From the NCBI GenBank assembly GCA_021740995.1, contig JAIOYR010000005.1, forward strand, positions 34,400-98,399: a stretch of 64,000 nucleotides of DNA, in the 5' to 3' direction. The notes beneath the pieces were generated by a model. That model was not told the DNA's origin and made no database searches. It worked only from the letters and a program-made list of their open reading frames with translations. A program made the translations under genes and the position numbers. This document shows, piece after piece, positions 27,991-36,264 of the stretch. The stretch's first letter is position 1. Each line of letters starts with the position of its first letter. The stretch is from Taibaiella sp. Its GTDB lineage: Bacteria > Bacteroidota > Bacteroidia > Chitinophagales > Chitinophagaceae.

Positions 27991-29010
27991 ATGCAGTTCA
28001 GCGCGCAGCAAGTAGCCGGAATGTTAAATGGAACAATAGAAGGGAATCCGGACGTATCGGTAAGTAAATTATCTAAGATTGAGGAGGGTGTTCCCGGGTC
28101 TATTTCTTTTCTGGCAAATCCTGCATATACCCAATACATATACGGCACACAGGCATCGCTGGTAATAGTAAATAGAGATTTTGTCGCTACAGCACCCATA
28201 TCGGCTACGCTTATCAGGGTAGAAAGTGCAGCGGCGGCATTTGCCAAGCTGCTGGAGATGTACAATCAGGTGAAACTGAACAAAACAGGCATATCGAAAC
28301 ATGCATACATAGCCGACAGTGCAAAAGTAGGTGAAAGCATATATGCAGGCGAGTTTGCGGTAATCAGTGACAATGCCCGTATAGGCAACAATGTAAAGAT
28401 ATATCCGCAGGTATATGTAGGCGACAACGTGGTGATAGGCGACAACACCACCTTGTTTGCGGGTGTAAAGGTGTATTCTGAAACGGTGATAGGCAGCAAC
28501 TGCATCATACACTCCGGTACGGTGATAGGCAGTGATGGTTTCAGGTTCGAGCCACAAAACGAGGAGGGTTCCCGCAAGGTGCCGCAAATAGGCAATGTGG
28601 TGATAGAAGACGATGTGGAAATAGGCGCTAATTGCGCCATAGACCGTGCTACGCTGGGCTCTACCATACTCCGCAAGGGGGTGAAGTTTGACAATCTGGT
28701 ACACATAGCCCACAATGTGGAGATAGGCGAAAACAGTTATCTGGCAGCATGCAACGTGGTGGCAGGCTCTACCCGCATAGGCAAGAACTGCATGTTTAGC
28801 GGACAGGTGGGCATAGTGGGGCACTTGCAGATAGCAGACAATACAATCATAACGGCCCAATCGGGTATATCTAAGAGCATCAACAAGCCCAATGAAGTAT
28901 ACATGGGTTCTCCCGCATTTGATGCCAACAAGTATCGTAAGGCATACATACATTTCCGCAACCTGGATGCGCTGGTGCAGCGCGTAGATAAGCTGGAAAA
29001 GAAGCAATAA
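27991..29010 (+). CDS. lpxD: UDP-3-O-(3-hydroxyacyl)glucosamine N-acyltransferase LpxD
   Basis: 339 residues from the ATG at 27991 ([14 protein letters not shown]); a TTG seven codons upstream is less likely. The N-terminal uridine-binding domain has [20 protein letters not shown]. The left-handed beta-helix of hexapeptide repeats (about 105-290: [40 protein letters not shown]) includes the catalytic-His segment [13 protein letters not shown]. The C-terminal helix bundle ends [11 protein letters not shown]. It adds the N-linked hydroxyacyl chain in lipid A synthesis. It stands alone here rather than in the lpxD-fabZ-lpxA cluster common in Bacteroidota, so a second copy elsewhere is possible. 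Confidence 0.95.
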   Translation: MQFSAQQVAGMLNGTIEGNPDVSVSKLSKIEEGVPGSISFLANPAYTQYIYGTQASLVIVNRDFVATAPISATLIRVESAAAAFAKLLEMYNQVKLNKTGISKHAYIADSAKVGESIYAGEFAVISDNARIGNNVKIYPQVYVGDNVVIGDNTTLFAGVKVYSETVIGSNCIIHSGTVIGSDGFRFEPQNEEGSRKVPQIGNVVIEDDVEIGANCAIDRATLGSTILRKGVKFDNLVHIAHNVEIGENSYLAACNVVAGSTRIGKNCMFSGQVGIVGHLQIADNTIITAQSGISKSINKPNEVYMGSPAFDANKYRKAYIHFRNLDALVQRVDKLEKKQ

Positions 29011-29227
29011 GTTCCCGGATCATTTTTTGCATAGGGTTACGTCATTTCTGTTTCGCAGTCATAATGCATCCTGTATTGAAACTACATCACTACATAAGTG
29101 CATGATTTCAATATGTGTTTTATTTCTATAGTCCTCAAAAATGCCGGAAGAGATGCTGCATGTACTACGTGGGCACTTATACGCATGCTACTCAGTATGT
29201 TAAAAATGGTGGGTGACTTATTCAATG

Positions 29228-29258
29228 TTGTATGATAATCTGATTCACGATATATTTG
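29228..29258 (+). promoter_or_regulatory. Consensus Bacteroidota promoter
   Basis: TTG (29228-29230), 20 nt, TATATTTG (29251-29258). Both boxes and the spacing fit. It lies about 28 nt before the ATG of the PAP2-like gene. The remainder of the 29011-29286 gap shows only an imperfect hairpin (ATTGAAA...TTTCAAT) and no gene. Confidence 0.7.
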
Positions 29259-29286
29259 CTTAACAAAAAATAGTGAAGAAGGTATT

Positions 29287-30039
29287 ATGACATTGTTATC
29301 TTTTCGTAATTATTGGGTAGCTACCATTGCTGTTTGGAAAGCCGCATTGCAGGACAAGGCTTTTACATTCAAGCTACTTTTGGTGCCGATCCTCTTTTTA
29401 ATATACTCCTTTGTCACACAGCATTTAGGTAATTATATAGAGATGCGGAAAGGTGTGCAGCTCGAGGATAAATTATTGTCTCTGTTTCCCAGCATAGACT
29501 TCTCTGCATCTATTTTTATTATCCTTTACGCGTCTCTACTGACGTTTATCATTACACATCTTCATGAGCCCAAAACCATACTACGTATTATAGAGATGCA
29601 CTTTCTGGTGGCTGTAGTAAGGCAAATGTGTATATTGATGGTAGCTCTGGAGCCTCCGGCAAATATTATAGTGCTCAGAGACCTCTTCCTGGAAAATACC
29701 GTTTACCCGCACAACTCTCCTCTCACCAAGGATTTGTTTTTCAGTGGGCATGTTGCCAGCTTATGGATATACTTTTTATGCTCCCGAAAGACTTATCTAA
29801 AGGCATATCTGCTTGTCGCCACATTCATTATGAGTTTTATGCTCTTGTCAATGCGGGTGCATTACACCTACGATGTATATGGCGCAGTGTTTTTTACAAC
29901 AATTATTTATTTCATACCATCCTGGACGCGTGCTTACCTGTCTAAAATGCAGGCAGACAAAGCAGAAGGATACAGAAAGCCAACTTTGATACGATTGAGG
30001 AAGTGGGCTGCAGCTGGCAGATTTCGGGATGCAGATTAA
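29287..30039 (+). CDS. PAP2-related phosphatase / sphingomyelin-synthase-like membrane protein
   Basis: 250 residues with about six membrane helices. The C2 motif is FFSGHVAS (His155) and the C3 motif RVHYTYDVYGA (His192, Asp196), which fit the PAP2 superfamily branch that includes sphingomyelin/ceramide-phosphotransferases (SGH...HYT.D). It therefore probably transfers or removes a phospho-head group on a lipid. Some Bacteroidota make sphingolipids, so a sphingolipid head-group role is worth considering but is inference. It is a single gene with its own promoter and a charged C-terminal tail. Confidence 0.82.
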   Translation: MTLLSFRNYWVATIAVWKAALQDKAFTFKLLLVPILFLIYSFVTQHLGNYIEMRKGVQLEDKLLSLFPSIDFSASIFIILYASLLTFIITHLHEPKTILRIIEMHFLVAVVRQMCILMVALEPPANIIVLRDLFLENTVYPHNSPLTKDLFFSGHVASLWIYFLCSRKTYLKAYLLVATFIMSFMLLSMRVHYTYDVYGAVFFTTIIYFIPSWTRAYLSKMQADKAEGYRKPTLIRLRKWAAAGRFRDAD

Positions 30040-30100
30040 TGTTTTTTGCGATTTGCATCGAAAAAATGAGGGGTAAGAATACCCCACATCATAGCAATCG

Positions 30101-30277
30101 TTACATACCGGATAGCTTACGCATCAGGTTTACACCACCTTTTTTAGTGCTGTTTAGCATTTTAGTGCCACCTTTCTGGCCTTTTTTGCTCACTGGCTGG
30201 CTAGAGAATACTATCTGTTTTGAAGGGAGTTTTGAGGGTGCAGCTTTTTTAGGCGCACCATTTTTTGAATTTTCCAT
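30101..30277 (-). CDS. Small basic hypothetical protein
   Basis: 58 residues from the ATG at 30277 (MENSKNGAPKKAAPSKLPSK), ending RKLSGM. Very rich in Lys, Ser, Gly and Pro with no hydrophobic segment. It looks like a disordered nucleic-acid-binding or ribosome-associated peptide. A longer frame starts upstream, but a well-spaced promoter (30281-30310) ends 3 nt before this ATG and supports the short start. No family is recognised. It is opposite to and between the PAP2-like gene and the small lipoprotein. Confidence 0.6.
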   Translation of the reverse strand: MENSKNGAPKKAAPSKLPSKQIVFSSQPVSKKGQKGGTKMLNSTKKGGVNLMRKLSGM

Positions 30278-30280
30278 ATT

Positions 30281-30310
30281 GCAAGGTAAGAAAACAGGCA
30301 GACAATTCAA
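30281..30310 (-). promoter_or_regulatory. Promoter of the small basic protein
   Basis: On the minus strand TTG (30308-30310), 19 nt, TACCTTGC (30281-30288). The same -7 variant is seen at the adhesin gene. The box ends only 3 nt before the ATG, so the mRNA would start at or just inside the start codon. Confidence 0.55.
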
Positions 30311-30468
30311 AATCCAGGATAGTTTGGGCATGTGTCTGTATGGATTTTTGCCGTTTAGCAACAGGTGTATTTCAGCTGAAAGCTTCAATTTACCAGAATC
30401 ATTTCTGGGGATTAATTGAAAAAGTAACTAAATTGCCTAATAGCTAACATGCGTATAAATTTAATCTT

Positions 30469-30708
30469 ATGAAAACTATCACTTTTACCTTCTCGATTTT
30501 TCTGTCAGCTTTCCTGCTTACATCTTGCGAGAAAACATGGCAATGCAAGTGTACCAGTTATTCAAATCGCCCCCCTGGCCCAATAACTGCCACAGGAACC
30601 TCGATAATAACACTGAAGGGGAAAAAGAAGGAAATGAAAGGCAGCTGCGAAGAATATGGTCGTTCCAAATCACACTCAACAGGCGGACTGAGCTGCAAAC
30701 TCAAGTAA
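30469..30708 (+). CDS. Small Cys-containing lipoprotein
   Basis: 79 residues. A lipoprotein signal ends LSAFLLTSC (Cys20). The mature chain is short and basic, with four more Cys (WQCKC, GSCEEY, LSCKLK) and a GKKKEMKG segment, so one or two disulfides are likely after export. It resembles small Bacteroidota lipoproteins of unknown role. An isolated gene, not in an operon. Confidence 0.7.
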   Translation: MKTITFTFSIFLSAFLLTSCEKTWQCKCTSYSNRPPGPITATGTSIITLKGKKKEMKGSCEEYGRSKSHSTGGLSCKLK

Positions 30709-30841
30709 TTATAAAATACACTTCCTAAAATAATGGAGTTTGTTTCGCCATCCGTTCGCAAATGAAGTTAGGGTTCGTCCTATGCATTTAGGTGCTACCA
30801 GTTCTATAGTTATGTATTCATATAAACTCATCAGCTGACAA

Positions 30842-30859
30842 CCGGTTTTGTAAAACCGG
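30842..30859. repeat. 18-bp palindrome CCGGTTTT-GT-AAAACCGG
   Basis: Perfect 8-bp arms around a 2-nt centre, lying in the 288-nt gap (30709-30996) upstream of the sugar dehydratase. No T-tract follows, so an operator is more likely than a terminator. Nothing else is recognised in this gap. Confidence 0.5.
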
Positions 30860-30996
30860 GATATGTGGTTTGAGAATTCATGCAGCCTTAGTGAATTATT
30901 AATTTTCAGTATAAGTAGAAAATCGAAATATTTTTATGTAATATTGCTCTACCTTAACCCTTCTATTTTACCTGAGAAACTTACTCAATTGAAACT

Positions 30997-32910
30997 ATGT
31001 CATACAAACTACGTATCCTGCCCCGGTGGCTGGTCTTTCTGCTAGATTTGTTTTTAGTTTGCTTCTGCATCTTTTTGTCGAGAATGCTGAAGCTCAATTT
31101 CAACTGGGATCAAATCGGTGTTGGTTTGCGCTTTATGATGTTGGTGGTACTTGGTATCAACGCCATATTGTTCTTTGTTTTCAAAAGTTATGCAGGTATA
31201 GTGCGGTACACTAATCTCGAAGATACTTCGAGGCTGGTCATGGTCAATGCTATTGCTGCATTTTTCTATCTGGTCATAAACATATTTTTACTACACTCCC
31301 GCAATTACTTCACACTGCAGGTAGTGGCTATCAACTTCTTTATTACCAGCTTCGTCATCATTTCTTACAGGCTGGGTGTGCGGTATGTGTTCAATTTTTA
31401 CAAGACACTGTCGTATGGTGGGTTGCGGATACAAAAGAAAAAGGTAGTTGTCTATGATACATCTGGCGATGGACTGCACATAAAAAAGGTAATGAACAGC
31501 CTGCCTGATGGCGACATGCAGGTAGTGGCTTTTCTGGATGACTCTTTCAGCACAAACGGTAAACTACTGGAAGGTATACCCATATACAGCACCCACGAAA
31601 GCAACCTTGCAAAGCTGAGTGCCGAGGGTGTAGAGATTCTGATACTTGCCAGCAAGCACATAGAAAAAAACAAACTCAATGAGCTTGTAGATACTTGCCT
31701 TACATACGGCATCAAGATACAGCAGGTGCCTGCTATGCTCGACTGGCTGAATGGCAAACTGGATACACAGCAGCTACAAAATATCAATATCGAGGACCTG
31801 CTGGAAAGAGAGGTAATAAAAATACACAACGAGGCTATCTATAGCGCGCTGAAAGGTAAAAAGATACTGGTAACCGGGGCTGCGGGCTCCATAGGCAGCG
31901 AGCTGGTAAGGCAACTGCTTAGCTACAGACCATCTCTGATAATACTATGCGACAAGGCAGAAACGCCCATGCACGATTTTGTGCTGGAGGTGCAGGAAAA
32001 ATATAAAAATGCCAGCATAAAGCCCTACCTGGGCGATATATGCGACCGTCAGCGTATGGAGCATCTGTTTGAAGTGTATACGCCTCAGATCGTGTTTCAC
32101 GCAGCAGCTTACAAGCATGTGCCGCTGATGGAGGATAACCCTTCTATAGCAGTGCTCAATAACGTAGGTGGTACCAAAATGCTTGCTGAACTGGCGGTAG
32201 CCAATAATGTAGAGAAGTTTGTGATGGTGTCTACAGACAAAGCAGTAAACCCTACCAATGTAATGGGCGCCTCAAAGCGCATAGCAGAGATTTTCACTCA
32301 GAGCTATTTTACGCATCTTGCATCGCTCAATGAAGATGAATCGCACCAGACTACCAAGTTTGTCACTACCCGTTTTGGCAATGTGCTGGGCTCCAATGGT
32401 TCTGTGCTGCCCCGCTTCAAGAAGCAGCTGGAAAAAGGTGGTCCCATCACTGTGACCCATCCCGATATAACCCGTTATTTTATGACCATACCAGAGGCAT
32501 GCCTGCTGGTGATAGAGGCGGGAGTAATGGGTCAGGGTGGCGAAATATTCATCTTTGATATGGGTAAGCCCATCAAAATAGCGGATCTGGCTCGTAAAGT
32601 CATAAAACTATCGGGCAAGGAGCCGGATAGGGATATACGCATCGTATATACCGGGCTACGCCCCGGCGAAAAACTATACGAAGAACTGCTAAGCAGTGCG
32701 GAGAACTCGCGCCCCACTTACCATGAAAAGATAATGATAGCCGATGTGCGTCAGTATGATTTTGCGGTAGTGGAAAAGAAAGTAAATAAACTTATAAATA
32801 GTGCCCGCCAGCATTACACACTCGAAACAGTGTTTCTGATGAAGGACCTGGTGCCGGAGTTTGTGAGCAACAACCTTGCGTATGAGAAGGTGAATGTGCC
32901 TAAGAAGTAG
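30997..32910 (+). CDS. Membrane-bound nucleotide-sugar epimerase/dehydratase (CapD/WbpM/FlaA1 type)
   Basis: 637 residues. Four N-terminal membrane helices (about 10-125) are followed by a nucleotide-binding CoA-binding-like domain (about 145-265). The catalytic SDR domain starts at KKILVTGAAGSIGSELVRQL (about 288, Rossmann GxxGxxG), with FHAAAYKHVPLMEDNP and STDKAVNPTNVMGASKR. This carries the Met-for-Tyr variant of the YxxxK motif seen in long 4,6-dehydratases. It makes a UDP-4-keto-6-deoxy sugar, usually the first intermediate for bacillosamine/fucosamine-type residues. It opens the polysaccharide region shared with the sugar transferase and ABC exporter further on. Confidence 0.93.
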   Translation: MSYKLRILPRWLVFLLDLFLVCFCIFLSRMLKLNFNWDQIGVGLRFMMLVVLGINAILFFVFKSYAGIVRYTNLEDTSRLVMVNAIAAFFYLVINIFLLHSRNYFTLQVVAINFFITSFVIISYRLGVRYVFNFYKTLSYGGLRIQKKKVVVYDTSGDGLHIKKVMNSLPDGDMQVVAFLDDSFSTNGKLLEGIPIYSTHESNLAKLSAEGVEILILASKHIEKNKLNELVDTCLTYGIKIQQVPAMLDWLNGKLDTQQLQNINIEDLLEREVIKIHNEAIYSALKGKKILVTGAAGSIGSELVRQLLSYRPSLIILCDKAETPMHDFVLEVQEKYKNASIKPYLGDICDRQRMEHLFEVYTPQIVFHAAAYKHVPLMEDNPSIAVLNNVGGTKMLAELAVANNVEKFVMVSTDKAVNPTNVMGASKRIAEIFTQSYFTHLASLNEDESHQTTKFVTTRFGNVLGSNGSVLPRFKKQLEKGGPITVTHPDITRYFMTIPEACLLVIEAGVMGQGGEIFIFDMGKPIKIADLARKVIKLSGKEPDRDIRIVYTGLRPGEKLYEELLSSAENSRPTYHEKIMIADVRQYDFAVVEKKVNKLINSARQHYTLETVFLMKDLVPEFVSNNLAYEKVNVPKK

Positions 32911-32971
32911 GCATTTAGAGGTCGCTTTAGATTGCCATTTCATTCAAATCCACGAAATGGTATATCGTTTA

Positions 32972-33694
32972 TCAGCCAAAAGTCGTTTCCGTTTCCGGCA
33001 TTTCGCTGTAAGTTTTGCCGTTAAGCAATCGACCTGCTTTCTTTTTATTGGTGCCGCCCCATTGTTTAAAAAAGAATGCTACATCAGCTTCCGTGCATTG
33101 ATCCTGGATGTCTATTACCCAGTCTGCGTCCATAGGTCGGGGCTTTCTTCCGCTTTCTCCACCTACTATTACCCAGTCAATATTTTGAAGATTCATATTG
33201 CGGAGTGGTCCTATGAGCGGCTCGCACGAAAGAAACTTCACACGGGCATTCGTATGTCTTAATTCATCGATTCGGTGTACTACACGTTCATCCTCTACCG
33301 ATACGCCCATCCAAATATTGTGCGTCCATTTCAGTTGTGCGTGCACTTCCAGCAGGCGTTCAGACCGCTTGGTAAGCACTTGAAAAACATGTTGCGGGTT
33401 TTCATTCATTACCTTGAATACCTTTTTTATAAAAGCTATAGGGATTTCAGGATGAAATAAATCACTCATTGAGTTTACAAAAACGATTTTGGGTTTCTTC
33501 CACGTATAGGGGATGAGTAGTGCTTCCGGATGTGTGCGCACTTTAAAAGCATCCTTGTATTTCTCTACCCCCATGGCCTGTAGTCGCTTTGCCATTACTT
33601 CGGCATAGCAATACTTACAACCGGCAGATACTTTAGTGCAGCCGGTTGTAGGGTTCCAGGTGAGTTCTGTCCATTCTATGCTTGATTGTGCCAT
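32972..33694 (-). CDS. Three-Cys-motif protein, phage Gp37/Gp68 (DUF5131) family
   Basis: 240 residues. It begins SSIEWTELTWNPTTGCTKVS followed by AGCKYCYAE: Cys19, Cys26 and Cys29 form the C-x6-C-x2-C motif that names the family and resembles a radical-SAM [4Fe-4S] ligand set. Other conserved stretches are VFVNSMSDLFHPE, HVFQVLTKRSERL, NIWMGVSVEDE, VKFLSCEPLIGPL, VIVGGESGRKPRPMD and AFFFKQWGG. It occurs in phages and bacteria; the reaction is unknown. It starts 1 nt after the stop of tcmP, so the pair is translationally coupled, as seen elsewhere for this family. The likely role in nucleic-acid modification or repair is inferred from neighbours. Confidence 0.93.
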   Translation of the reverse strand: MAQSSIEWTELTWNPTTGCTKVSAGCKYCYAEVMAKRLQAMGVEKYKDAFKVRTHPEALLIPYTWKKPKIVFVNSMSDLFHPEIPIAFIKKVFKVMNENPQHVFQVLTKRSERLLEVHAQLKWTHNIWMGVSVEDERVVHRIDELRHTNARVKFLSCEPLIGPLRNMNLQNIDWVIVGGESGRKPRPMDADWVIDIQDQCTEADVAFFFKQWGGTNKKKAGRLLNGKTYSEMPETETTFG

Positions 33695-33695
33695 T

Positions 33696-34532
33696 TTAAA
33701 ATAGTTTTCCTTGGTTGTTTTGCATTTTTTCGACTTTTGTGTAGAAGTCGTTTCCTACATCACTTTTGGAATAGAATGCAAGGTAATAAATGGGCGTGTT
33801 TACGGTGTTTTCTATTTTAAATTTCAGGTTTGGGTTAACTTTATATCCAATACTTCTCATGTTATTGTCATAAGCCTCCGCAAGGTACTTTATAAAGTCT
33901 TTTTTACTTACTTCTGCATTTAAAAATGGTTCTCGCCAATTTTTGTTGCCAATAAACTTATCAATTTTATCGCTTTCTTCATCGATGTAATAGACAAGAT
34001 TTCTGTTTGCATCCATTTGCAGAGCAAGTAAAATTAGAAAATCAACCTTTCTTGTTGCTGCTATTTTCCTAATTGTTTCAAATTCAATATTTAGTGAGAA
34101 GGGGTCAACAAAACAGAAGCTTAATGTGCCGTCTGCAGGGATTGCATTTATAATTTTCTCAACATTTTTGTTTGAATCTCCAAAAATGAATTCACAGTTT
34201 AAATCGCAATTTTCATTGATGAATCTATTTTTTAGCGCATGGAAATTTTCTTCTTTTTCTTCACAGATTATATATTTTGTAAATTTGTCTGGGACTTTTG
34301 CGGCAATCAAAGCAGAAGTATGGACTATTTTATTTTCCTTTCTTATTCTTGCACAGCCGGCCCCTGCAAATAAATCAATATACACCCTTTGCTTCCATTT
34401 GTACTTCATTCCTGTGGTAAAAATGTTGCAATATGCTCCGAAAAGTCTATATTTTTTGATACCCCAAAGGCCAATTTCAGGCGTTGTCTGCCCATCGTCT
34501 TCAACATAAGTAATCGGATCAAATTCCTTCAT
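33696..34532 (-). CDS. tcmP: Three-Cys-motif partner protein TcmP
   Basis: 278 residues. A Rossmann methyltransferase-like fold is suggested by VYIDLFAGAG (residues 51-59), an acidic strand end ICEEKEE (about 89-95), FIFGDSNKN, and CFVDPFSLN (140-148), similar to motif IV of DNA methyltransferases but with DPF in place of DPPY. By definition this family neighbours the three-Cys-motif gene, which follows 1 nt downstream. The C-terminus is NNQGKLF, a QxxLF that could bind the sliding clamp. Base use is unlike its neighbours: two sampled 60-nt lines hold 20 and 16 G+C, against 35 in the divergent polymerase gene, suggesting transfer. Divergent from the Y-family polymerase. Confidence 0.9.
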   Translation of the reverse strand: MKEFDPITYVEDDGQTTPEIGLWGIKKYRLFGAYCNIFTTGMKYKWKQRVYIDLFAGAGCARIRKENKIVHTSALIAAKVPDKFTKYIICEEKEENFHALKNRFINENCDLNCEFIFGDSNKNVEKIINAIPADGTLSFCFVDPFSLNIEFETIRKIAATRKVDFLILLALQMDANRNLVYYIDEESDKIDKFIGNKNWREPFLNAEVSKKDFIKYLAEAYDNNMRSIGYKVNPNLKFKIENTVNTPIYYLAFYSKSDVGNDFYTKVEKMQNNQGKLF

Positions 34533-34604
34533 TGCATTTTAGTTTAATTCGCAATTTACAATTATAAATCAAAATTAATTTAAAAAACAATAGTTTCCAA
34601 AAAC

Positions 34605-34638
34605 TTTGTCAAAAAAGATTTCCAATTATGTTGACAAA
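34605..34638. promoter_or_regulatory. Inverted repeat in the divergent tcmP / Y-polymerase control region
   Basis: TTTGTCAA (34605-34612) and TTGACAAA (34631-34638) are perfect 8-bp inverted copies 18 nt apart, ending 17 nt before the polymerase start codon. The dimer-operator geometry suggests a repressor site (for example a damage-responsive regulator) controlling one or both operons. No regulator gene is adjacent; function is inference. Confidence 0.5.
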
Positions 34639-34655
34639 ATACATAACTTAGCCTT

Positions 34656-36128
34656 GTGAAACGCAAGGGAGATTATTTTAGCAACTCGCTCAGGATAAAC
34701 AAAGAGCCGCTTGTCATGTATATTGACATGAACAGCTACTTTGCCAGTTGTGAGCAGCAGCGGCACCCGGAGCTGAGGGGCAAGCCGCTGGGGGTGCTTA
34801 CCTATGATAGTCCTAATGCAGCAGTAATAGCAGCCTCGATAGAAGCAAAAAAAATGGGTGTGAAGACCGGTATGCGCCTGCGCGAGTGTCGCGAGCTATG
34901 CCCGCAGATGCTCACTATATGCACACACCCGGCATGGTACCGGCAAATACATGTGGATGTAATGGCAATACTGCGCACGTATTGCGATGATGTGATACCC
35001 AAGAGCATAGACGAGGCGGTAATGAACTTCCACTCCTATAAATGGGTATATAACGACCTGACGGCGATAGCGCTGCAGATAAAAGCAGATATTGCTGCTA
35101 AGTATGACTACCTGAAGTGTAGTATAGGCATAGCGCCCAACTCGTTTCTGGCTAAGGTGGGCACCGAGCTGCAAAAGCCGGATGGTCTGGTGATAATAAC
35201 CGAACACAACATAGATGAGCAGCTGGCTACCCTAAAGCTGACCGACCTGCCAGGCATAGCAGGCGCCAATGAGCGAAGATTGAGGCTGATAGGTATACGG
35301 ACCCCGGTAGAGATGCGTCATTCATCGCCGGCACTGCTACGCAAGGCTTTTGGCGGAGTAGTAGGTGAGTACTGGCATCGCCGGCTCAACTTCGGCGAGG
35401 TAGATATGTACAACAAGGTGGAGAACCGCACTATGAGTGCTACCCGCACCATGAGCAGCCAGCAGAGCCGCGACCGGCAGCAGCTGGAGTCTATGCTGAT
35501 ATCTCTGTGCACCCGGCTGGAGCAGCGGATGGTAAAGGGCGGTTTTTTTTGCAGAGAGGTGTACTTCTCTATCAGGTACAGGGACGGGACAAAGTGGGAA
35601 ACCGTTGTAAAATTGGCAGACCCTGTGCAGGATGCCATGGAGATGCGTAGCTATATAAAGGAGCGCATAGCGGAATTTGAGAAGAGCCGTGGACTGGCCG
35701 ATATTTTCACCGCCAATTCCACCAATCTTACAGTTGTTATCCAGTCTTTTGTGAAGGGACAGGCAATGCAGTACAGCCTGTTTGACAATCGGCTGAAGCG
35801 CGACCTGCTGCGCAAAGTAGTGTACGATATAAAAGATATGTACGAGCAGAAAAACATAGTGAGGAGGGGTAGCGAACTGCTGAGCCCTCATGTGATGAAG
35901 GATGCCATAGGCTTTGGCTCTGTGCGGGATATGGTGCCGGACGAAGAGGGCAGGGTAAGAAACAGGCACATGCTTGAAGAAGATGCCGCACCCGGTGAAC
36001 AAAAAATAATTGTGATAAGGCAAAAGCCATTGCCACCACCACCCAAAGATGATGTTGACGCATACTATGAGTATCAGGGGCCGGCCTATGCCGATGTGCA
36101 GTTTGATAATGAGACAATACGCCAATGA
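34656..36128 (+). CDS. Y-family translesion DNA polymerase (DinB/UmuC-like)
   Basis: 490 residues from a GTG start. The first ATG (34716) would begin inside strand beta-1, so GTG is preferred but not certain. Palm motifs: MYIDMNSYFASCEQQ (Asp24) and PKSIDEAVMNF (Asp119, Glu120). Helix-hairpin-helix region TDLPGIAGANERRLRLIGIR; little finger about 225-360. QYSLF at 372-376 fits a sliding-clamp motif at the place where UmuC has one. The C-terminal about 110 residues (charged, with KPLPPPPKDD) are an extension without recognised fold. It inserts nucleotides opposite damaged bases. No UmuD or ImuA is nearby. It is divergent from tcmP and followed by the radical SAM gene. Confidence 0.92.
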   Translation: MKRKGDYFSNSLRINKEPLVMYIDMNSYFASCEQQRHPELRGKPLGVLTYDSPNAAVIAASIEAKKMGVKTGMRLRECRELCPQMLTICTHPAWYRQIHVDVMAILRTYCDDVIPKSIDEAVMNFHSYKWVYNDLTAIALQIKADIAAKYDYLKCSIGIAPNSFLAKVGTELQKPDGLVIITEHNIDEQLATLKLTDLPGIAGANERRLRLIGIRTPVEMRHSSPALLRKAFGGVVGEYWHRRLNFGEVDMYNKVENRTMSATRTMSSQQSRDRQQLESMLISLCTRLEQRMVKGGFFCREVYFSIRYRDGTKWETVVKLADPVQDAMEMRSYIKERIAEFEKSRGLADIFTANSTNLTVVIQSFVKGQAMQYSLFDNRLKRDLLRKVVYDIKDMYEQKNIVRRGSELLSPHVMKDAIGFGSVRDMVPDEEGRVRNRHMLEEDAAPGEQKIIVIRQKPLPPPPKDDVDAYYEYQGPAYADVQFDNETIRQ

Positions 36129-36253
36129 GGCAATATGACAATGTGACGAATGTGAAAAGTGCGTAGAATGTGAGCATGTGAACAATGTGCGACACACCCT
36201 CTCTGTACTCAGCTTTCTACTTTCTTCTAATTACTTTCTACTAACAACTAACC
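36129..36253 (+). repeat. Degenerate AATGTGA repeat tract plus shared leader sequence
   Basis: Immediately after the polymerase stop, CAATATGACAATGTGACGAA and following sequence repeat a degenerate (C/G)AATGTGA unit about six times (36122-36190). A pyrimidine-rich leader containing TTTCTACTAACAACT follows. The same 15-mer occurs at 51759-51773 before the sigma-54 activator. It looks like a genome-wide intergenic repeat family rather than coding sequence. Confidence 0.55.
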
Positions 36254-36264
36254 ACTGAAAAGCA

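Noticed and set aside
29065..29120. Imperfect hairpin ATTGAAA...TTTCAAT after lpxD
   Set aside because: Several mismatches and no T-tract; likely chance in AT-rich DNA.
32972..34532. tcmP/DUF5131 as a restriction-modification system
   Set aside because: No restriction endonuclease or DNA-specificity domain is adjacent, and TcmP has DPF rather than the DPPY/NPPF of DNA methyltransferases.
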